In this document: piece by piece, positions 59,328 to 64,000 of the stretch
Position numbering within the stretch: the first letter of the stretch is position 1
Layout of the letters: every line of letters begins with the position of its first letter
Assembly (NCBI RefSeq): GCF_022206305.1
Contig: NZ_JAKOIW010000001.1
Location: 62,001 to 126,000 of the forward strand
DNA from: Gordonia sp. 'Campus'
GTDB taxonomy: Bacteria > Actinomycetota > Actinomycetes > Mycobacteriales > Mycobacteriaceae
DNA: 64,000 nt
Direction: 5' to 3'
The notes under the pieces: model-generated
Databases searched by the model: none
What the model saw: only the letters and a program-made list of their open reading frames with translations
Told to the model about the DNA's origin: nothing
Program-made: the position numbers and the translations under genes

Positions 59328-61043
59328 ATGGCAACTGTCAACGGCGGTCAGCTCCTTGCCCGCGCACTCGCCCAGGCCGGCACGACGGAGGTCTTCACCC
59401 TTCACGGCGGACACCTCGACGCCTTCCTGATCGCTTGCGCGGGAGAGGGAATCCGGCTCACCGACACCCGTCACGAGGCGAGCGCCGGCCACGCCGCCGA
59501 CGCCTACGCACGTGTCACGGGCGGCTTCGGCGTCTGCGTGGTCACCTCGGGACCCGGGTTCACCAACGTCTACACCGCGCTGGCCAATGCCTACCTGGAC
59601 CGCTCGCCGACACTGTTCGTCGTCGGGGCGCCTCCGCTGCGCGAGACCGAGACCAATCCGCTGCAGGGCGGTTTCGACCAGATCGCCGCCGCCGACCCGG
59701 TCACCAAGTGGGCCTACCGGATCACCGACGCCGCCCGCGTCCCCGAGATCGTCGCGCTTGCGATCCGCAAGGCCACCAGCGGCGTGCCGGGCCCGGTGCT
59801 GCTCGAACTCCCCATCGACGTCATGTTCGGCGAGGCCGACGACGATCAGGTGCGCTTCCCCACCAATTACCGGGTCTCGACGCGGTCCGGGGCGGATCCC
59901 GACGCCGTGACCCTGGCGCTCGACCTGCTGCAGACCGCATCGAACCCCGCGATCGTGATCGGCGGCGGGATCACCTTCTCCCGTGCCGAGGAAGCACTTG
60001 TGGCTTTCGCCGAGACCGTCGGCGTGCCCGTCTTCTATCCGGGCAAGGCCGACGGTGCGATCCCGGCCGACCACCCGCTCGCCGGCGGTGGACTCCTGTC
60101 GATGGGCACCATCCCGGCCCTCGGGGCGCCCACACCCGACGTCGTCGTCATGGCGGGCACGCGAGCCGGGATGTTCACCGGCGGGCGGGCCAGCATGTTC
60201 CCGGGCGCCAAGATCATCCAGATCGACATCGACCCCGCCGAGATCGGCCGGATCTACGACGTCGAGGTCCCGATCGTCGCCGACTGCCGCGCCGCTCTGG
60301 AACAACTCACCGCTGCGGCCGCCGGACGGACCTGGCCGGACTGGACCGAGTGGGCGAGCACCGTGAAAGCCGCCAGAGGCGCGCATGCCGCCGGATTCCC
60401 CGACGCGACCACCGACACCGGCAAGATGCACCCCTACTTCGCGGCCAAGGCCATCGTCGAGGCCTGCCCGCCGGACACCATCTTCGTGCTCGACGGCGCC
60501 GAGGCCCCGTCCTGGGCCGAGTTCTTCGTCGCCGTCGGCCGTCCGGGAAGCGTCCTGCGGCTGGGCTATCTCGGATGCCTGGGCGTCGGACCGGGATTCG
60601 CGATCGGAGCGGCCCGGGCCCGGCCCGGCGCACCCGTCGTGCTGATCACCGGGGACGGCGCAGCCGGTTTCCACCCGCAGGAATTCGACACCATGGCCCG
60701 TCATCACCTGCCGGTGACCACCGTCGTCTTCAACAACGCCGTCTGGGGCATGTCGATCCACGGGCAGGAGGCCGTCTTCGGGCCCGAGGGCGTGGTCGTG
60801 TCCGAGCTGGCCGACAGCGACTACGAGAAGATCGCGGAGGCCTTCGGCGGAATCGGAATGCGCGTCAAGCATCTCGACGATCTCGCGCCCGCCGTCGAAA
60901 AGGCTCTCGGCGCCGATGTCCCCGCGTGCATCAACGCCGAGATCGAGCCGGGCGTCGTCCACCCGATCACGACCATGATGCTCGGCGACGTCACGAGCAC
61001 CGACGAGATCGTCGTCCCCTACTACGAGAACCTGCCCCGGTGA
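59328..61043 (+). CDS. Thiamine-diphosphate-dependent enzyme, acetolactate synthase-like
   Basis: A 571-residue three-domain ThDP enzyme. The activating Glu is in TRHEASAGHAADAYARV near 50. GPGFTNVYTALANAYLDRSP follows, with the central domain near 190-330, and the cofactor motif is LITGDGAAGFHPQEFDTM with VFNNAVWGM. It resembles biosynthetic IlvB but is not in an ilv context. Being coupled with an SDR and an acyl-CoA ligase suggests a carboligase, decarboxylase or 2-hydroxyacyl-CoA lyase in a catabolic path. The family member cannot be fixed by eye. Confidence 0.88.
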   Translation: MATVNGGQLLARALAQAGTTEVFTLHGGHLDAFLIACAGEGIRLTDTRHEASAGHAADAYARVTGGFGVCVVTSGPGFTNVYTALANAYLDRSPTLFVVGAPPLRETETNPLQGGFDQIAAADPVTKWAYRITDAARVPEIVALAIRKATSGVPGPVLLELPIDVMFGEADDDQVRFPTNYRVSTRSGADPDAVTLALDLLQTASNPAIVIGGGITFSRAEEALVAFAETVGVPVFYPGKADGAIPADHPLAGGGLLSMGTIPALGAPTPDVVVMAGTRAGMFTGGRASMFPGAKIIQIDIDPAEIGRIYDVEVPIVADCRAALEQLTAAAAGRTWPDWTEWASTVKAARGAHAAGFPDATTDTGKMHPYFAAKAIVEACPPDTIFVLDGAEAPSWAEFFVAVGRPGSVLRLGYLGCLGVGPGFAIGAARARPGAPVVLITGDGAAGFHPQEFDTMARHHLPVTTVVFNNAVWGMSIHGQEAVFGPEGVVVSELADSDYEKIAEAFGGIGMRVKHLDDLAPAVEKALGADVPACINAEIEPGVVHPITTMMLGDVTSTDEIVVPYYENLPR

Positions 61044-61075
61044 CCACCGATCACACCCGGCGAGAGGGAGAGACC

Positions 61076-61867
61076 ATGACGGACAAGCGTGTCGACGGCA
61101 AGATCGCAGTCGTCATCGGCGGCGGCTCGGGCATCGGCGAAGCCGCGGCCCGGACCCTGGCCGCCCACGGTGCAGCGGTGACCGTGGCCGACGTCAAACT
61201 CGAAGCGGCCGAGGCTGTTGCCGCAGACCTCGGTGGCAGCGCACAGGCGCGGTGGGTCGACGTGGCCGACGAGGAGTCGGTGGCCGCACTCTTCACCGGG
61301 GTGACGGACGACCTCGGCGGCGTGGACATCGCGGTGAACTGCGCCGGGTTGAACATCCCGGGGTTCATCGTCGACCTCGACGCGCAGCAGTGGCAGACGA
61401 CCATCGAGTTGTGTCTCACCGGTTCGTTCCTGGTGACCAAGCACGCGGGACGAACGTTGAACGACGGCGGATCGCTGATCGGCATCGCCTCTCTCAACGC
61501 CCGCCAGCCTGCGGCCGGCTTCGCGGGTTACTGCGCGGCCAAGGCGGGCATGGTGATGCTCGCCGAGGTCGCCGCACTCGAGCTGGCCCCGCGCGGCATC
61601 CGGGTCAACTCCATCTCCCCGGGACTCGTGGACACCCCGCTGGTGCACACCCTCACCTCGATCCCGATCATCCAGGAGGACTTCACCGAGAACACCCCGC
61701 TCGGGCGCAACGGCCGACCGGACGAGATCGCCGAGGCGGTCCTCTATCTCGCCTCCGACGACTCGCGGTGGGTCACCGGGGAGACGATCAACATCAACGG
61801 CGGCGCGCACCTGCGCCGGTACCCCGATGTGATGCGCCACCTCGCCGACCTGGCGGCCGTCGAATGA
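61076..61867 (+). CDS. Short-chain dehydrogenase/reductase
   Basis: A 263-residue classical SDR. It has VIGGGSGIGEAAA (about 13-25), DVAD, NCAGLN, Ser in GIASLNARQ, YCAAKAGMVM with Tyr and Lys, SPGLVDTPLV and a C-terminal INGGAHLRRY. The Asp after the second strand (VADVK) favours NAD. Start by GAGAGGGAG upstream. It is 32 bp after the ThDP enzyme and overlaps the ligase start (ATGA), so it likely oxidises or reduces the hydroxyketone that enzyme handles. Confidence 0.92.
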   Translation: MTDKRVDGKIAVVIGGGSGIGEAAARTLAAHGAAVTVADVKLEAAEAVAADLGGSAQARWVDVADEESVAALFTGVTDDLGGVDIAVNCAGLNIPGFIVDLDAQQWQTTIELCLTGSFLVTKHAGRTLNDGGSLIGIASLNARQPAAGFAGYCAAKAGMVMLAEVAALELAPRGIRVNSISPGLVDTPLVHTLTSIPIIQEDFTENTPLGRNGRPDEIAEAVLYLASDDSRWVTGETININGGAHLRRYPDVMRHLADLAAVE

Positions 61868-63471
61868 CGACGCCGACCGACTACCGTCTGGCCGAGCAGA
61901 CCCGGCTCCGGGCGCGCGTGGACGGAGCCGCCCCGGCGCTGTCGGGGACCGGAATCCACCTCACCTACGACCAACTCGACGACCGCACCAGCCGCCTCGC
62001 GAACGTGTTGCACGACCGCGGTATCCGAGCCGGCGATCGGATCGCGGTGTTGGGGAAGAGCTCTCCGGAGATCATCGAGACGGTACTCGCCGCCGCGAAG
62101 ATCGGCGCGGTCACCGTGCCACTGGACTGGCGGCTCTCGGTCCGCGAGCTCGGCGAGGTCGTCGACGACGCCCAGGCTCGTCTGATCGTCTGCCACCGCG
62201 ACTATCTCGACGCCGTGACGGAAATCCGTTCCGGTACGGACACTCTCGACGACCCGATCGCGTTCGGCGATCCACGACAACCGCTCTCGTACGAACGGTT
62301 GCTGGCCGCGGCATCCCCGAATGATCCGGGCCACGTCGGCGACGCCGACGACGTGGTCCTCCAGCTCTACACCTCGGGTACCACCGGCCGGCCCAAGGGC
62401 GTGCTCACCTCCAACACCAACCTGGGCGCCTGCACGCGGGCCGGCGGGCCGTGGGGATTCGACGACTCGTCGGTCAGCCTCTGCGCCATGCCCCTCTTCC
62501 ACATCGGTGGGCTGGGCTGGGCGCTGGTGGGGCTGGCCAACGGTGCACACAACGTGGTCATCGCCGACTTCACCCCGGAATCCCTCCTGGACACCCTTGT
62601 CCGCGAACGCATCACGAACGTCTTCCTGGTACCGACCGTCATCGGCATGCTCGTGGACGTACCGGGCGCCGCCCGGGCCGATGTCGGGGCACTGCGGTCG
62701 ATCGCGTACGGATCCGCGCCGATCACCCCCGCACTCCTGCGCCGGACTCTGCGCACCTTCGGCACCCCGCTGTTCCAGGTGTACGGACTCACCGAAACCC
62801 ACGGCGCGGTCACCCAACTCGACGCCGCGGACCACAGCACAGACCCCGAGCGCGCACATCTGCTCCGCTCCGTCGGCCGCCCGTACCCCTGGGTGGAACT
62901 GTCCATCAGAACCGCGTCGGGCACCGAGGCACCGCCCGGCGAGCAGGGCGAGATCTGCATCCGGACACCGCAGGCGACCCGCGGCTACCACCGGCGCGAC
63001 ACCGAGACCGCGGCGACCATCGACGCCGACGGCTGGCTGCACACCGGCGACATCGGCCGAGTCGATGGAGACGGCTACGTGTACGTCACCGACCGGCTCA
63101 AGGACATGGTCATCACCGGCGGTGAGAACGTCTATCCCACCGAGGTCGAGGCGGTTCTCGGCGACCACCCGGACGTCGCGCAGGTCGCGGTGGTCGGGCT
63201 GCCGCATGACACCTGGGGCGAAGAGGTGACGGCGTTCGTCGTGGCCGCCCCGGGACACGAACCCACCGAGGCCGACCTCCGTGCCTTCGCCCGAACCCGG
63301 TTGGCCGGCTACAAGGTCCCGAAGACCGTGCACATCGTGACGGCCCTCCCGCTCGGAGCGACCGGGAAGATCCTCAAACGGTCCCTGCGAGAACAGTTCG
63401 CATCCCAGGTCCCCCTCGCGCCGACCCGTCAGTCGAAAGCTGCCGCCACGTCGGCGGCACGCCGCAACTGA
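61864..63471 (+). CDS. Acyl-CoA ligase (AMP-forming)
   Basis: A 535-residue ANL-superfamily ligase. YTSGTTGRPKGVL is the phosphate loop near 170, YGLTETHGAV the adenine motif, WLHTGDIGRVDGDGYVYVTDR and DMVITGGENVYPTEVE the hinge region, and GKILKRSLRE holds the catalytic Lys near 505. It activates a carboxylic acid as an acyl-CoA. The start overlaps the SDR stop; the end overlaps the convergent oxidoreductase gene by 43 bp. Substrate unknown. Confidence 0.92.
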   Translation: MTTPTDYRLAEQTRLRARVDGAAPALSGTGIHLTYDQLDDRTSRLANVLHDRGIRAGDRIAVLGKSSPEIIETVLAAAKIGAVTVPLDWRLSVRELGEVVDDAQARLIVCHRDYLDAVTEIRSGTDTLDDPIAFGDPRQPLSYERLLAAASPNDPGHVGDADDVVLQLYTSGTTGRPKGVLTSNTNLGACTRAGGPWGFDDSSVSLCAMPLFHIGGLGWALVGLANGAHNVVIADFTPESLLDTLVRERITNVFLVPTVIGMLVDVPGAARADVGALRSIAYGSAPITPALLRRTLRTFGTPLFQVYGLTETHGAVTQLDAADHSTDPERAHLLRSVGRPYPWVELSIRTASGTEAPPGEQGEICIRTPQATRGYHRRDTETAATIDADGWLHTGDIGRVDGDGYVYVTDRLKDMVITGGENVYPTEVEAVLGDHPDVAQVAVVGLPHDTWGEEVTAFVVAAPGHEPTEADLRAFARTRLAGYKVPKTVHIVTALPLGATGKILKRSLREQFASQVPLAPTRQSKAAATSAARRN

Positions 63472-64000
63472 TCGGGATCCGAACTCGTCGGGATGAGTTG
63501 GACCTCATCGGTGCCGATGTCGGCGAAGCGTCGCAGGACCTCGACGAGCTCGGCTTCGGTGCCCGACCATCCGGTGGTGGGCGCGATCGCATCGACGAAG
63601 TCCGACGGGATCCAGTTCATGTAGTGGTGCAGGTGACGGGTCACCTGAGCGCGCGGGGCGTCGCCGTCGCCGATCGCGAACCAGAAGGAGGTCGCGAGGC
63701 GCGGCGCGGCGCGGCCCGCCTCGGCCCACGCCGAGCGCGCCACGTCGAAGAGTTCGTCCTGCTTGCGGGTGTCCAGATCGAGCGTCACACCCGCGATCCC
63801 GTCGGCCCAGTCGACGGCGCTGCGGATCGTCTTCGGCCCGGTGGTGCCGACGTGGAGTTCCGGCCCGCCCTTGCGGTGCGGCGGCGGCCCGACCGGCAGC
63901 ACCGACTCGGTCAGCTTCTCCCCGGCCCACACGCGCTTCATCGTCGCGGCGCGGTCGGCCAGCTGACGCATCGTCTGCGTCGACGGGTCCGCCCCGACGG
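63429..64000 (-). CDS. Luciferase-like (F420- or flavin-dependent) oxidoreductase, 5' end cut
   Basis: About 190 C-terminal codons are visible; the start lies beyond the window. VGADPSTQTMRQLADRAATM followed by KRVWAGE, GPKTIRSAVDWADGIAGV and LLVEVLRR-like helices match the LLM barrel; GGPELHVGTTGPKT lines the cofactor site. FADIGTDEVQLIPTSSDPDQ is the final strand and helix. Whether it uses F420 or FMN needs the missing half. It converges on the acyl-CoA ligase gene with a 43-bp overlap. Confidence 0.85.
   Translation of the reverse strand, partial: VGADPSTQTMRQLADRAATMKRVWAGEKLTESVLPVGPPPHRKGGPELHVGTTGPKTIRSAVDWADGIAGVTLDLDTRKQDELFDVARSAWAEAGRAAPRLATSFWFAIGDGDAPRAQVTRHLHHYMNWIPSDFVDAIAPTTGWSGTEAELVEVLRRFADIGTDEVQLIPTSSDPDQLRRAADVAAAFD

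Noticed and set aside
59328..61043. Biosynthetic acetolactate synthase (ilvB)
   Set aside because: No ilvN, ilvC or leu genes nearby; the enzyme is coupled to an SDR and an acyl-CoA ligase under IclR control.

Overview
The window is chromosomal DNA from a high-GC, mycolic-acid-type actinobacterium, most likely Gordonia or a close relative. The main evidence is gene order. On the minus strand, coaX, panD, panC and a DUF2520 gene are followed by DUF6779, DUF3180, folK, folB, folP, folE, ftsH, hpt, tilS, a DUF2342 metalloprotease and dacB, with ppa divergent. This matches the block known from Mycobacterium tuberculosis (Rv3600c-Rv3610c and Rv3624c-Rv3628). GTG starts, four-base start/stop overlaps, a PknF-type kinase and NDMA-dependent alcohol dehydrogenase chemistry also fit. 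I saw no rRNA, tRNA, CRISPR array, transposase or phage gene.

Region 1 (1-18.6 kb) is housekeeping: pantothenate and folate synthesis, the FtsH protease, purine salvage, tRNA lysidine synthesis, a zinc protease, a PBP4-type carboxypeptidase and pyrophosphatase. Two insertions break the conserved order: a PknF-like kinase plus a membrane protein (3.4-5.6 kb), and a secreted glycine-rich protein between hpt and tilS (13.7-14.4 kb).

Region 2 (18.7-36.5 kb) is the most unusual part. It is an accessory catabolic island built around a LacI-family repressor. It holds a complete RbsABC-type importer with an alcohol and an aldehyde dehydrogenase in its operon, an acyl-CoA dehydrogenase, two family I CoA-transferases, a MaoC hydratase, an SDR, a glycerate kinase, a sugar-isomerase-type TIM barrel and a DUF993 aldolase-like TIM barrel. 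At least six copies of a GAAAGCGCTTTC-type palindrome or half-site stand in front of the transcription units, several directly against the ribosome binding site. I infer a single regulon that imports a polyol or sugar, oxidises it to an acid, handles it as a CoA thioester and recovers glycerate.

Region 3 (36.5-48.4 kb) starts with a PLP-fold protein lacking its lysine and carrying 36-bp repeats. It continues with an iron set (isochorismate synthase, siderophore-binding lipoprotein, FprA-type reductase, FecCD permeases and ATPase) with IdeR-like boxes, and a methionine/sulfur set (metZ, rhodanese).

Region 4 (48.4-64 kb) has a CLC chloride transporter, a double-module Lrp regulator, a DHA2-type MFS exporter, and a sulfonate/nitrate-type ABC importer operon with an acyl-CoA-dehydrogenase-like flavoenzyme and a DUF4242 protein. 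The last part has a TetR gene with a near-perfect operator, then an IclR gene divergent from a ThDP enzyme-SDR-acyl-CoA ligase operon, and finally a partial luciferase-like oxidoreductase. Both window ends cut genes (coaX and the luciferase-like gene).
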